Positions 44,467 through 53,349 are shown, numbered from the stretch's first letter. The stretch: DNA of 64,000 nt from Candidatus Latescibacterota bacterium (GCA_022823725.1 JAJEHL010000049.1:1-64000); one strand, 5' to 3'. Notes: generated by a model from the sequence alone, not told the origin. Translations and numbers: made by a program.

Positions 44467-46539
44467 TTACAACAGCCCATTTTGCCGTAATAATGCCTCT
44501 GTGCTTGGCTCGCGTCCGCGAAATTCTCGGTACACATCCATCGGGTGTTTGCTGCCGCCCAGTGCGAGAATTGTGTCGCGGAATTTGCATCCGGTTGCTT
44601 TCACGGCTTCTTCGTCATCCAGTCCGGCCTCTTCAAACGCCCCGAATGCATCTGCGCTCAAGACCTCTGACCATTTGTAGCTGTAATACCCGGCGGCATA
44701 GCCTCCAGCGAAAATATGGGAGAATGAGCACAAGAAGCGACTTTCTGGTAAGGGAGGCAATACGGACATTTCCTCGGTTACCCTGCGCTCTACATCAAAA
44801 GCTGTTTCTTCGCCATCTGGGTCATAGGCAGAATGTAGCAGTATGTCTGTTTTTCCAAAGGACAACTGGCGCATCATCAAAGACCCCGCCTGAAATGTGC
44901 GTGCGGCGACGATTTTCTCAAACAGGTCATCTGGCAGAGGTTCGCCCGTTTCCACGTGTGCGGTCATTCCAATCAGCGTGGGTTTTTGATAACACCAGTT
45001 TTCCATGAACTGGCTGGCAATTTCCACGGCATCCCATTCCACGCCGTGCAATCCCGCTACATCGGCGTAATCAACGGTTGTCAACATGCCCTGTAACCCG
45101 TGACCGAACTCGTGGAACAGGGTTTCCACTTCTGAAAAACTCATCAGCGACGGTGTGTCTCCCACGGGTGGTGTGCCGTTGCACACGAGGTGTACTGCGG
45201 GCAAGCGAAGTTCGCCGTTGAGCCATCGCCGTCCCAGGCAGTCGTTCATCCACGCGCCACCGCGCTTTTCTGCTGGACGAGAATAGGGGTCGAGATAAAA
45301 CGACGCGATGCGCTCGCCATCACGGCGCACTTTGAAGAATTGCACATCTTCGTGCCATTTGTGGGCGTCTTCATCGTCTGCCCGCGCGATCTCAATATCA
45401 AAAAGGCGTTCGGCCAGTGCAAACAGGCCATCGAGTACTTTGGGAAGTGGAAAATAAGGGCGCAACTGGTCGTCGGTATAATCGAATTTTTGCTCGCGCA
45501 ACCGCTCTGACCAGAAGGATGTGTCCCAGTGCATGACTGGTTCTTCCTGACCACTTGCCTTTGCCAATTCTTCCAGCGCGCCAAAATCATTTTCGCTATG
45601 GGGCTGCGAAGCTGTCTGCAATTCGCCGATCATGCGCTCGACTGCATCTACATCGGGGGCCATTTTGACATTCAGGCTCCTGTCTGCATAGGTCTCAAAC
45701 CCCAGGAGCGCGGATTGCTCTTTGCGCAATTTTAAGGTGCGCGCAATCAGATCGCTGTTGTCCCATTCGCCAGAGGATGCGCGTTGGACATACGCTTTAT
45801 ACACTTGCTCGCGGTGGTCGCGTATGCGATGGTGTTGCATAAAGGGATAAAAGCTCGGGAAATCCAGTGTAATGCGCCAGGGACCATTTTCCGGTGTGGC
45901 TTCGCTGCCTTCATTGGCTTGTGCATAAGATTGCGCGGTCACTTGTCGCAAACTGTTCGGCCAGCCTTCCGTATCTTTTTTATTTTTAATGATTAGTTCA
46001 TAATCTTTGGTCGCATCCAGTACATGGTTGGAAAAATCTGTGCTGATTTGCGACAATTCTTTGGCGATTTCGTTAAAGCGTTCTTTTGCTGCGCCTTCTA
46101 ATCCCACTCCGGCGTGTTCGGCTGCGCGAATTTTTAGCTCGATACATCGCTTTTGAGCCTCATCTAACTTTGCCCATTCCTCGCCGTCTCGAATTGCCAC
46201 CAGGCCTTCGTAAATGGGACGGCTCTGCTGCACGCGCAGACCATAAGCCACGACATCTTGCAAAACGGCCTCATGTGCTTCGCGCAAATCATCCGAATTT
46301 TTTACACTGAGCAAATGGCCCACTGGCCCCCAGGCATAAGAAAAGGGCACGTCGAGTTCTTCGAGCGGGACGAGTAACCCATCCCACGATGGGGTCATGT
46401 TTTGCTCCAGTGACGCAATCTGTTTCTCTGCTTCTGATAGCATATATTTTACGCCCGGTACAACGTGTTCTGGTTCAATTTCGTCGTACCTCGGCAATCC
46501 CTCTTTGACCAGCAGGGGATTGTTTTTTAATTCACTCAT
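44467..46539 (-). CDS. prlC: Oligopeptidase A-like M3 metallopeptidase
   Basis: A 690-residue cytoplasmic M3 peptidase of the usual length. The zinc motif H-E-F-G-H lies near 479, with the downstream Glu in V-E-W-D-A-V-E and a G-Y-Y-S-Y-K-W-S-E substrate-binding segment. It degrades short peptides, including cleaved signal peptides. The start at 46539 begins M-S-E-L-K-N-N-P-L-L, typical of OpdA/PrlC. Upstream of the channel gene on the same strand. Confidence 0.9.
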   Translation of the reverse strand: MSELKNNPLLVKEGLPRYDEIEPEHVVPGVKYMLSEAEKQIASLEQNMTPSWDGLLVPLEELDVPFSYAWGPVGHLLSVKNSDDLREAHEAVLQDVVAYGLRVQQSRPIYEGLVAIRDGEEWAKLDEAQKRCIELKIRAAEHAGVGLEGAAKERFNEIAKELSQISTDFSNHVLDATKDYELIIKNKKDTEGWPNSLRQVTAQSYAQANEGSEATPENGPWRITLDFPSFYPFMQHHRIRDHREQVYKAYVQRASSGEWDNSDLIARTLKLRKEQSALLGFETYADRSLNVKMAPDVDAVERMIGELQTASQPHSENDFGALEELAKASGQEEPVMHWDTSFWSERLREQKFDYTDDQLRPYFPLPKVLDGLFALAERLFDIEIARADDEDAHKWHEDVQFFKVRRDGERIASFYLDPYSRPAEKRGGAWMNDCLGRRWLNGELRLPAVHLVCNGTPPVGDTPSLMSFSEVETLFHEFGHGLQGMLTTVDYADVAGLHGVEWDAVEIASQFMENWCYQKPTLIGMTAHVETGEPLPDDLFEKIVAARTFQAGSLMMRQLSFGKTDILLHSAYDPDGEETAFDVERRVTEEMSVLPPLPESRFLCSFSHIFAGGYAAGYYSYKWSEVLSADAFGAFEEAGLDDEEAVKATGCKFRDTILALGGSKHPMDVYREFRGREPSTEALLRQNGLL

Positions 46540-46577
46540 TACACATACCTCATTTTGTTAAGAGCCTAAAAATAGAT

Positions 46578-47216
46578 TTAATCCAACTTCTCTATCTCAT
46601 CTACGACATCTCGCACCGAGTTCAGTATTTTGTACGCGGATGAAAAGTCTCCGTCTTTCGACAATGCATTTGGCACGGCGAGCACGCGCAAGCCAGCCGC
46701 TACTGCCGCGGCACATCCGCGCTCAGAATCTTCTACAACAACGCAGTCATCGGGTTGTAGCCCGTGCAATCGCATGGCCGTTAAATACGCATCTGGATGT
46801 GGCTTTGATTCTTCGTAATCTTCTCTTGCCAGCACAAAGTCGAAGAATGGGAGCAAATCCGTCTTTGCGTGAACAATGTCGAAATGATCTCTGCGAGAAC
46901 CTGTTACAATGCCCATTTGCACCCGACCATAGAATGTTTCGAGTGTTTCGATCACGCCATCCAAAATCTGCACGCCTTCGGCTAATAATGCGCTGTACCG
47001 CGCGTTGCGTTTCAGACGCAACTGCTCGATCAATTCGGCATTTTGATCGGGCAGAAAATCGAATACACTCAGCCCTTTTTTTAACGACTGTTCGGCAAAA
47101 TCCCTATGCGTTAGTTCAACTCCTTGTGTCGCCAATACCTCATGTCCCGCCTGAAAGTACAGACCTTCGGTATCTACCAGCACGCCATCATTGTCCCACA
47201 AAATTGCACGAATCAC
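46578..47216 (-). CDS. HAD-superfamily phosphatase/phosphomutase-like hydrolase
   Basis: A 212-residue HAD hydrolase starting with GTG after AAGGAGG. Motif I is D-N-D-G-V-L-V-D-T-E near residue 8, motif II is the Thr of I-V-T-G-S, and motifs III/IV are the K of E-S-K-P-H-P and V-V-E-D-S-E-R-G. The layout fits beta-phosphoglucomutase or phosphoglycolate-phosphatase relatives. The substrate is open. It precedes the peptidase gene by 38 bases. Confidence 0.88.
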   Translation of the reverse strand: MIRAILWDNDGVLVDTEGLYFQAGHEVLATQGVELTHRDFAEQSLKKGLSVFDFLPDQNAELIEQLRLKRNARYSALLAEGVQILDGVIETLETFYGRVQMGIVTGSRRDHFDIVHAKTDLLPFFDFVLAREDYEESKPHPDAYLTAMRLHGLQPDDCVVVEDSERGCAAAVAAGLRVLAVPNALSKDGDFSSAYKILNSVRDVVDEIEKLD

Positions 47217-47295
47217 AACTCCTCCTTATATTCATTATTGCAGGCGACCTCCGTAAAATGGTTAAAAACAAACACCTTTGAAATTTACGTGAACA

Positions 47296-48915
47296 ATGGA
47301 CTCAGGTCAACACATCCGCGCTTCTTTTGCGCAGACATCCGATGGTCTTGTCGCAGAAAACGACTATGCCCGCATTTTGCTTTCTCCCGTTCAGGGCAAT
47401 GTGATTTCTGATCATCTGGTTGAGGCTACTGAATGCAACTGCCTCATCCGTCCGCTGAATGGGGAAGATATTTCGGTCTATATCGACGATCAACCCGCGG
47501 AGACGCTTGGTTTTCTCCGCGACGGGCACGCGCTATGGGGACGGATAGGTACGGGCGATCATCCAGGGCACATCCGTTTTTGCATTCGCTCAGATCATGC
47601 CGATCTGCTCTATGCCGAACTCGATGTGCGTCCCTCGCATCTCGACTACGAAACCGATTATCAATTCATGCGCGCCGATCTCGAGCGTGTCAGCCGCGAA
47701 CTCGTTTACCTTTTGCCCGATCAAACCCGTATCACGACTCGTCTGATAGATGAAAAGGGCAGCAATTTAGACTTTCATCAGGTGCTGGATCATCTTCTGA
47801 ATCAACTCGTCCGAACTTTGCATGCGATTCTCAAACGCCCGCACCGCCGTCTCAAAACCATTCAACGCATCCGCGCGGTTGATCGCGCACAGGGCCGCGA
47901 TCCCGATGCTATTGTCGATATGATTCGCTCGCCACAATTCTGGACACATAGCGGGACCGATCTTCCACACTTGCCTTTGGCGGACGATATCGGGTGTACG
48001 CATTTGCGCGAGACCCATCGCCATTCCGATATTGATACGCCACTCAATCGCCATCTCGTTGCCCACTTAAAGCGTCTGTCACTGCGTGCGAAACCTATCG
48101 CACATACCGATCTGGGGCATCGTTTAAAAATATACGTGGATCGCTGCTTGCGGTTGCTTCCTCTGCCACCTGCGCGACGCGATGACGCTTTGCCCGTTCA
48201 TCTCGATGTGCGTTACCAGATGGCTTTTGCGTTCATCCGCGATCTCAATCGCGCGCTTGCACCCTGTACGGGTGGTCCATTTGATCTGTCCTATCGCGAT
48301 ACGCACGCACTTTACGAATACTGGGTTTATTTTACGCTGGTTCATGCGCTGTGCGATATGGGCTTTGTTCCGATCCGCGAAGATAACCTTTTTCATTTGA
48401 CCAACCGGGGTCTGAGCGTTTCTCCCGCGCAGGGCGAATCCTCTGCGATACATCTTCGGCGCGGCGAGCACAGCATTCGTTGTCTCTACAATATGACCTA
48501 TACCACCTCGTCGGGACGCGCGCTTACCCATGATCTGAGACCCGATGTCATTATTGAGATCCAAAACTCGAATGCATGTGCTGGAATGTCTAAATCCAGT
48601 AGCGAGCGCGCTATTTATGCATTTGACGCCAAATATCGCCGCGAAGATTACAATGGAACATGGATTCCCATGCGTGAAGATATCGATAAGATGCACGCTT
48701 ATAGGGACGCTATTGGCCAGGTGATAGATACAGATTTTCAACGTATTCTCAAAAGTGCTGTTGTTCTGTTTCCCGCTCAGGTGGATCCCGCGTATCAGAC
48801 TCACGCTTTTTACACCAGTCTGTCTCACGGGATCGGTGGCCTCCCGCTCTTGCCGGGGGATGCAAACACGTTATCTGCCCTGAACGAATATATCAAAGAG
48901 CATATCCTTTCATAA
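47296..48915 (+). CDS. DUF2357/McrC-like PD-(D/E)XK nuclease, without partner
   Basis: A 539-residue protein. The C-terminal third holds a PD-(D/E)XK nuclease core: R-P-D-V-I-I-E-I near 415, then F-D-A-K-Y-R near 441 with the D-x-K pair, and D-I-D-K-M-H-A-Y-R-D-A. This matches the DUF2357/McrC-type endonucleases of modification-dependent restriction. Such proteins usually work with an AAA+ GTPase or ATPase (McrB-like), and none is adjacent. No SD motif precedes the ATG. A strong terminator follows. It may act alone or with a distant partner. Confidence 0.8.
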   Translation: MDSGQHIRASFAQTSDGLVAENDYARILLSPVQGNVISDHLVEATECNCLIRPLNGEDISVYIDDQPAETLGFLRDGHALWGRIGTGDHPGHIRFCIRSDHADLLYAELDVRPSHLDYETDYQFMRADLERVSRELVYLLPDQTRITTRLIDEKGSNLDFHQVLDHLLNQLVRTLHAILKRPHRRLKTIQRIRAVDRAQGRDPDAIVDMIRSPQFWTHSGTDLPHLPLADDIGCTHLRETHRHSDIDTPLNRHLVAHLKRLSLRAKPIAHTDLGHRLKIYVDRCLRLLPLPPARRDDALPVHLDVRYQMAFAFIRDLNRALAPCTGGPFDLSYRDTHALYEYWVYFTLVHALCDMGFVPIREDNLFHLTNRGLSVSPAQGESSAIHLRRGEHSIRCLYNMTYTTSSGRALTHDLRPDVIIEIQNSNACAGMSKSSSERAIYAFDAKYRREDYNGTWIPMREDIDKMHAYRDAIGQVIDTDFQRILKSAVVLFPAQVDPAYQTHAFYTSLSHGIGGLPLLPGDANTLSALNEYIKEHILS

Positions 48916-48917
48916 AA

Positions 48918-48957
48918 AACTGGACCGACCTTCGCCGATCCAGTTGTGCATTTTTTT
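48918..48957 (+). terminator. Rho-independent terminator of the McrC-like gene
   Basis: Outer stem AACTGGA / TCCAGTT with further internal pairing, followed by GTGCATTTTTTT. It begins three bases after the stop codon. Confidence 0.85.
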
Positions 48958-49019
48958 AATTTCGCTATATTTGCAAATATCAGGTGAGACCTTCCTCCAG
49001 TTTCTTTCCCAATTTTTAT

Positions 49020-49286
49020 ATGATGACCGATTCCCAACTTCTCCAAGAATTTGAAGCTCTTGCCCATCGCCTGAATATTCCCTTATTCCGCGAAGACCTC
49101 ATGGGTGGTGCCGGTGGTCTGTGTGTCGTGCGCGGCGAACAGCGCCTGATTCTCGATTACCGCCTCGATGTGCCCACACAGGTCGATATTCTCGCACACG
49201 CTTTTTCCCAATTGCCCCTCGATGATGTTTTCATCAAGCCCTCCCTCCGCGCTCGTATTGACCTCTATGGCGAAGCTCAGATTTAG
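49020..49286 (+). CDS. Small hypothetical protein
   Basis: An 88-residue protein starting at one of two adjacent ATGs (49020 or 49023); a longer frame from 48984 has an unlikely leader. Residues 20-50 contain F-R-E-D-L-M-G-G-A-G-G-L-C-V-V-R-G, followed by regular alternating hydrophobic residues, so it looks like a compact folded domain. No SD motif and no known family recognised. It converges with manA, five bases separating the stops. Confidence 0.6.
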   Translation: MMTDSQLLQEFEALAHRLNIPLFREDLMGGAGGLCVVRGEQRLILDYRLDVPTQVDILAHAFSQLPLDDVFIKPSLRARIDLYGEAQI

Positions 49287-49290
49287 CGAT

Positions 49291-50250
49291 TTACCCACAT
49301 GATGAGATCAAATATTCCACCTGCTCTTCAGGCGATACGGTGACGGTTCGATTGGCCGGTATGAAGAATGTGTCGCCTGTTTGTGCGGTGTGGGTTTTGT
49401 TTAAGTGGGCCTGGCCAGTGAGGATTGTGAGTGCGGCGAATGTGGGATAGGTGTGTTGGACGGTGCCCGCAGGGGCAAAGCGTTCGAGGCGGAAGTATTC
49501 GGTGTCTTCCGATCCGATGAGTGTGTTGTCTGTATCGTGACGCGAGTGTCGCGGTTTTGGCGCGGGTGCATCAAAGGCGATGACGTCGAAGGCGCGGTCA
49601 ATGTGCAGTTCGCGCGGCTTGCCGTCGGTGCCGGGGCGGTTGCAGTCGTAGATGCGAAAGGTGAGGTCGCTGGATTGTTGCACTTCGTAGATCATGACGT
49701 TCTGGCACAGGGCGTGTACTGTGCCGGGGGGTACGAAGATCACGTCCCCTTCCTGTACGTCGAAGAATTGCACGGTGTCCTGTACGCGGTTTTCCCGGAT
49801 GGATAATTTCAAGCTGTGTTTATCGACGCCGTTTTTCAGGCCACACGCCACGCGCCCGTGGTCTGATTTGAGTACGTACCACGCTTCTGTTTTGCCATAC
49901 GTGCCCAAGTTTTCTGAACGGGCATAGGTGTCGTCGGGGTGTACCTGGATGGAGAGGTCGTCGCGCGCGTCGAGGAGTTTGATGAGCAATGGGAATGCGG
50001 TGCCGTAACGCTGGATAACGCGCTGTCCGAGGAGGTCAGCGCCATAAATTGCGACGAGGTCGGCGAGGTTTTGTCCGGCAAGTGGTCCGTCTGCAACAAT
50101 GCTTTCCATTCCACTGTATGCCGAGACTTCCCACGATTCGCCAATGGGTACATCCGGGGGAAGTGCTTTGTTGTAGTATGTCCCCAGGCTACGCCCGCCC
50201 CAGACAGTTTCGCGGAGGTAGGGTTTTAAGGGTAAGAGGTCGGGTATCAT
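49291..50250 (-). CDS. manA: Mannose-6-phosphate isomerase, class I (short form)
   Basis: A 319-residue cupin isomerase. Zinc and active-site motifs are visible: Q-V-H-P-D-D near 103, Y-G-K-T-E-A-W-Y near 119 and P-P-G-T-V-H-A-L near 177. It interconverts mannose-6-phosphate and fructose-6-phosphate and feeds GDP-mannose or sugar catabolism. The length matches the Bacillus/Bacteroides short form. The gene stands alone on this strand. Confidence 0.92.
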   Translation of the reverse strand: MIPDLLPLKPYLRETVWGGRSLGTYYNKALPPDVPIGESWEVSAYSGMESIVADGPLAGQNLADLVAIYGADLLGQRVIQRYGTAFPLLIKLLDARDDLSIQVHPDDTYARSENLGTYGKTEAWYVLKSDHGRVACGLKNGVDKHSLKLSIRENRVQDTVQFFDVQEGDVIFVPPGTVHALCQNVMIYEVQQSSDLTFRIYDCNRPGTDGKPRELHIDRAFDVIAFDAPAPKPRHSRHDTDNTLIGSEDTEYFRLERFAPAGTVQHTYPTFAALTILTGQAHLNKTHTAQTGDTFFIPANRTVTVSPEEQVEYLISSCG

Positions 50251-50284
50251 AGATGCTCCTGCTGTAGGGTAGTCCGGTTGCCCG

Positions 50285-51496
50285 TCAAAGTGCGGATACG
50301 GGAATCGACATGGCAGTTTCTGTGAGTGGTAAAAGTTGTTCTGTCAGGCAGATGACACCGCCCGGTCCGATGGGCAGGTTTAATTTTTTTAGAACGCGGA
50401 AATGTTGGACGTGGTTTTTGTTGGGTGAGGCGGTTTTTTTGATTTCCAGCGGATAGATTGTACCATCCCGCAAAATGAGGAGATCAATTTCTTTTCCGTC
50501 TCGATCCCGGTAGTAATAGAACGGGGGCATGTGGCCGTTGTGCCGGTAGCTTTTCAACAGTTCGCTCACGATCCAGGATTCCAAAATGGGGCCGGACATT
50601 GCGCCGGCTTCCAGTGTTTCAGGGCTGGACCATTCGGTGAGGTAGGCGCATAGTCCGGTATCGAGAAAATAGAGTTTGGGGCTTCTCACCAGTCGTTTGG
50701 TGAGGTTGGTATAATAGGGTTCCAGGAGATAGATGATTCCGGAAGCCTGTAAAATGGAAAGCCATGTTTTTGCCGTGTTTGGCGCGACATCGGCATCGCG
50801 CGCCAGGTCTGAAAAATTTAACATTTGTGCGGTTCGGGCAGCGGCAGCCCTGAGAAAGCGAAGAAAGGATAACTCATCGCCCACTCGGGCGAGGTCCCGG
50901 ATATCGCGCTGGAGGTAGGTTTGCAAGTAAGAACTGTAAAATAGGTTCCAATCCATCTGGTCATCCAGGGCAATAGCGGGAAAGTCGCCGCGCCATATCA
51001 GTCTGTAGAGTTCTTTTAGGCCGAGGGTATCTCCGGTTTGGAGTCTGTTGTGAATCGTGTCGGAGACTGGCAAGAATGGGGGAGAGTTACTCCCGATTCG
51101 CTCGCGTCTCGATAGGCCAAAAAGCTGCACGATGCCCACCCGACCGGCGAGAGATTCAGAGACGCCTTTCATGAGATGAAATTGCTGCGATCCCGTAAGC
51201 CAGAACTGACCGGGCGAGCGGTCTCGATCCACGGCGATTTTGATATGGGGCAATAGCTCTGGCGCGTATTGGATTTCGTCGATGAGCACGGGTGGCGGGT
51301 AACGCTGCATGAACAGAGCCGGATCTTCTTTTGCCAGGCTCTGGACAAGCGGATCGTCCAGGGTGACATAAGTTCGGTCCGGTTCGCTTAAGTGCCGTAG
51401 AAATGTCGTCTTGCCGACCTGTCTGGCACCAGAGAGCATGAGTACGGGAAAGCGGGAAGATGCGACAAAGGATTCAAGTGTGCGGGAAATGTACAT
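50285..51496 (-). CDS. AAA_14/DUF4143 ATPase
   Basis: A 403-residue protein. The N-terminal AAA_14 domain has Walker A S-G-A-R-Q-V-G-K-T-T near 22, Walker B V-L-I-D-E-I-Q near 78 and a sensor G-S-Q-Q-F. The C-terminal DUF4143 domain contains F-L-D-T-G-L-C-A-Y-L, W-I-V-S-E-L and a nuclease-like D-G-K-E-I-D-L-L and P-L-E-I-K-K block. The start at 51496 replaces a longer frame that runs through a palindrome. The family is common and functionally obscure, often near toxin-antitoxin or defence genes. Confidence 0.88.
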   Translation of the reverse strand: MYISRTLESFVASSRFPVLMLSGARQVGKTTFLRHLSEPDRTYVTLDDPLVQSLAKEDPALFMQRYPPPVLIDEIQYAPELLPHIKIAVDRDRSPGQFWLTGSQQFHLMKGVSESLAGRVGIVQLFGLSRRERIGSNSPPFLPVSDTIHNRLQTGDTLGLKELYRLIWRGDFPAIALDDQMDWNLFYSSYLQTYLQRDIRDLARVGDELSFLRFLRAAAARTAQMLNFSDLARDADVAPNTAKTWLSILQASGIIYLLEPYYTNLTKRLVRSPKLYFLDTGLCAYLTEWSSPETLEAGAMSGPILESWIVSELLKSYRHNGHMPPFYYYRDRDGKEIDLLILRDGTIYPLEIKKTASPNKNHVQHFRVLKKLNLPIGPGGVICLTEQLLPLTETAMSIPVSAL

Positions 51497-51515
51497 TTTG
51501 AGACACCCAAAAAAT

Positions 51516-51548
51516 CGGCTATTTTGCAATTGCATTGCAAAATAGCCG
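51516..51548. promoter_or_regulatory. Perfect palindrome before the DUF4143 ATPase gene
   Basis: Arms CGGCTATTTTGCAA and TTGCAAAATAGCCG, 14 bases each, flank TTGCA. It lies 20 bases before the ATPase start and inside a decayed copy of a small gene also seen at 52440-52562. It could be an operator, a leader hairpin or a miniature repeat. Confidence 0.6.
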
Positions 51549-51696
51549 AAAATTTAGATATTGTCAAGGCTGTCAGACATGCCTTTTCAAGTAACACCCT
51601 TCCTCAGTGGGAGTTATGCAGGATAGTGCCGGAAAATCGCTTGACCTGTGTGATATTATACTATATTGTTTTTTCACTTAACATAAGGAGCCTAAC

Positions 51697-52131
51697 ATGT
51701 CTATGATGTCAGCGACTCCACCAGAGGAGACTGAAGCCTCTTGGTTAGTTCGTCAATCATTACTAAGCCGCTTTGAGGAAAAAGGTCATGCTTGTCTGGA
51801 TGATTATTCCCGCAAAGAATCTGAATCCCCTGCACCACCACAAGAGGACGAACCAGTTCGCTGGATAAAGGCTAATTTGCCTTTACCTGGCGGACATCAC
51901 ATTGTTACCTTTGAGGAATTTCGAGACGGATCATGGGCGGTGTTTTTTGAAGATTTTCCGAGCATTATTGGTGGTAGCAATGATAGTTGGGAAGATGCGT
52001 TGGATGTCTTGGTCGAGATTGTTTGCGACGATATTCAAGATATTGAAGAACTCAAAAAATCCAAAGACAACGATAGTTCCCCATATCAGAAAAGGCGATA
52101 TAAATTCTTAAAAGAGGTTTTCAAAGTATGA
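51697..52131 (+). CDS. Hypothetical protein with HicB-like core
   Basis: A 144-residue protein with a good SD (AAGGAG). The N-terminal 60 residues are polar and probably disordered. Residues 65-120 (S-W-A-V-F-F-E-D-F-P-S-I-I-G-G-S-N-D-S-W-E-D-A-L) follow the strand-strand-helix pattern of HicB-type antitoxins, but no HicA toxin stands beside it. A 13-codon frame overlaps its stop by ATGA and may be all that remains of a partner gene. Short direct repeats flank the gene on both sides. Confidence 0.6.
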   Translation: MSMMSATPPEETEASWLVRQSLLSRFEEKGHACLDDYSRKESESPAPPQEDEPVRWIKANLPLPGGHHIVTFEEFRDGSWAVFFEDFPSIIGGSNDSWEDALDVLVEIVCDDIQDIEELKKSKDNDSSPYQKRRYKFLKEVFKV

Positions 52132-52243
52132 CTTTGGCAGAACATAGACGAAAGGTTCTTAGAAAGCAGTGAAATTGTTTAGGACCGGCACTCTGCTACA
52201 TAGTGCCCTAAAAATTAGTGCCGAAAGAGAAAAGAGAAAATGT

Positions 52244-52276
52244 AAAATGGGGAACGCAACTTGCGTTCCCCATTTT
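52244..52276. terminator. Bidirectional terminator hairpin
   Basis: Perfect 16-base arms AAAATGGGGAACGCAA and TTGCGTTCCCCATTTT around a single base. On the minus strand the A/T end of the stem is followed by ACATTTTCTCTTTTC. It follows the small gene at 52278 directly and also faces the plus-strand gene ending at 52131. Confidence 0.88.
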
Positions 52277-52277
52277 G

Positions 52278-52436
52278 TTATGCGGCTGCGGATTTGGATA
52301 TTTTTAAACCGAAACGTTTGGCAAGTTGCAGTGCAGCTTCTCGACGATCCTGAGCTTCTTCGGGATCTTTTTCGGAATTGGTATCTCTCAGACGCCGCAA
52401 CCATTCGGGACTCAGAGGTTTGTTTTCAGGCTTCAT
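52278..52436 (-). CDS. Small 52-residue hypothetical protein
   Basis: ATG at 52436 preceded by a strong GGAGGTGAT. The 52 residues are charged and helical (L-S-P-E-W-L-R-R-L-R-D and R-R-E-A-A-L-Q-L-A-K-R-F-G-L-K-I-S), like many small antitoxins or adaptor proteins. It is followed at once by a terminator hairpin and preceded, three bases away, by another small gene. No family recognised. Confidence 0.6.
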   Translation of the reverse strand: MKPENKPLSPEWLRRLRDTNSEKDPEEAQDRREAALQLAKRFGLKISKSAAA

Positions 52437-52439
52437 TGG

Positions 52440-52562
52440 TTATATCACCTCCGGAGGCGAAATAATATCGATTGGACGATGCCCCAACATCAGACAGGCG
52501 GACTGGATTTGACGCCGCATGAAATGGCCGAAATTTTTGATGTTGTCAAGGCTGTCAGGCAC
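52440..52562 (-). CDS. Small 40-residue hypothetical protein
   Basis: A GTG-started frame reading V/M-P-D-S-L-D-N-I-K-N-F-G-H-F-M-R-R-Q-I, later L-G-H-R-P-I-D-I-I-S-P-P. The SD of the next gene lies inside its last codons, so the two are coupled. A related but broken copy (M-S-D-S-L-D-N-I then stop) precedes the DUF4143 gene at about 51549-51580. That recurrence supports it being a real coding unit. No clear SD of its own. Confidence 0.45.
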   Translation of the reverse strand: MPDSLDNIKNFGHFMRRQIQSACLMLGHRPIDIISPPEVI

Positions 52563-52688
52563 TTAAAAAGGCCAATTAGCGGTTGAAACCATCATACTTG
52601 CCCAGTAGAGCCGTCATCGCGGCGTGGTCCCCGTATAGAATCACTACGGGGCATGCTTGAGCCGCGATCCAGAAGGTTTTTTGTCATT

Positions 52689-53237
52689 TTAAAATATGTC
52701 GTCAAGGCTCAAAGTGAATCCTTGCAATGTGGGCGAAGTCAATGTTTCCCCTTCGCCGTAGGTATCGACAACCTCGAATCCGCGCTCGCCGAGACGCAGA
52801 ACCGTTATGGTTTTTGTGGTAAGATCTACCATCCAGTACTCGGTTATACCGTGCTTGGCATACAGGCTGCGCTTGAAGGTCTTGTCGCGTGCGGCTGTAG
52901 AAGGAGATAGGATTTCGCCGACGAGGTCCGGCGCGCCCTGAATATTCGCGGGAGTGATGATATCGGCGCGCTCATTGGAGACGAAGATCAGATCGGGTTG
53001 CACCACATCCATATCTGATAGCACCACGTCGAAGGGCGCGTGATAGACCCGGCCCAGGCGATTCTCAACCGCGAACTGAACCAATTTCGCCCCCAGCTGG
53101 ATGGAAACTCTTTGATGAAATTCTTCCGGTGAAGAGAGCGCAACTAAATCCCCGTTCAAAAGTTCATAACGCTTGTCTTCAGGCGCGTTCAGGTAATCGT
53201 CGTAGGTAAATTTAATGAGGGGATTTGGGATCGCCAT
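52689..53237 (-). CDS. Uma2-family (DUF820) putative nuclease
   Basis: A 182-residue protein with the PD-(D/E)XK pattern of the Uma2 family: Y-E-L-L-N-G-D-L near 24, V-V-Q-P-D-L-I-F-V-S near 77, L-V-G-E-I-L-S-P-S-T near 104 and E-Y-W-M-V-D near 132. These genes are numerous in cyanobacteria and related genomes, and their biological role is unclear. It overlaps the small upstream frame at its start and probably belongs to a three-gene unit with the HTH gene. Confidence 0.88.
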   Translation of the reverse strand: MAIPNPLIKFTYDDYLNAPEDKRYELLNGDLVALSSPEEFHQRVSIQLGAKLVQFAVENRLGRVYHAPFDVVLSDMDVVQPDLIFVSNERADIITPANIQGAPDLVGEILSPSTAARDKTFKRSLYAKHGITEYWMVDLTTKTITVLRLGERGFEVVDTYGEGETLTSPTLQGFTLSLDDIF

Positions 53238-53349
53238 GGTTGTCGTCCTTACTCTCCCACGTCTTACCCGCCTCCGCCTCCCACATTACGCTAATCGGTT
53301 CAATAATGTCGCCGAGGATGCGAATTTTGTCCCGGTCCCTGCCAAACAT
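53212..53349 (-). CDS. Small 45-residue hypothetical protein
   Basis: ATG at 53349 with AGGAG nine bases upstream. The peptide begins M-F-G-R-D-R-D-K-I-R-I-L-G-D-I and contains P-I-S-V-M-W-E-A-E-A-G-K-T-W. A longer frame starts at TTG 53403, overlapping the HTH gene stop. It overlaps the Uma2 start by 26 bases. The good SD and the tight packing argue for a real small gene; function unknown. Confidence 0.45.
   Translation of the reverse strand: MFGRDRDKIRILGDIIEPISVMWEAEAGKTWESKDDNHGDPKSPH

Noticed and set aside
52128-52169. A 13-codon frame overlapping the stop of the 144-residue gene
   Set aside because: Too short to support; possibly a remnant of a lost partner gene.
52169-52586. Plus-strand frames through the small-gene pair
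   Set aside because: They run through the terminator hairpin and lie opposite frames with a strong SD.
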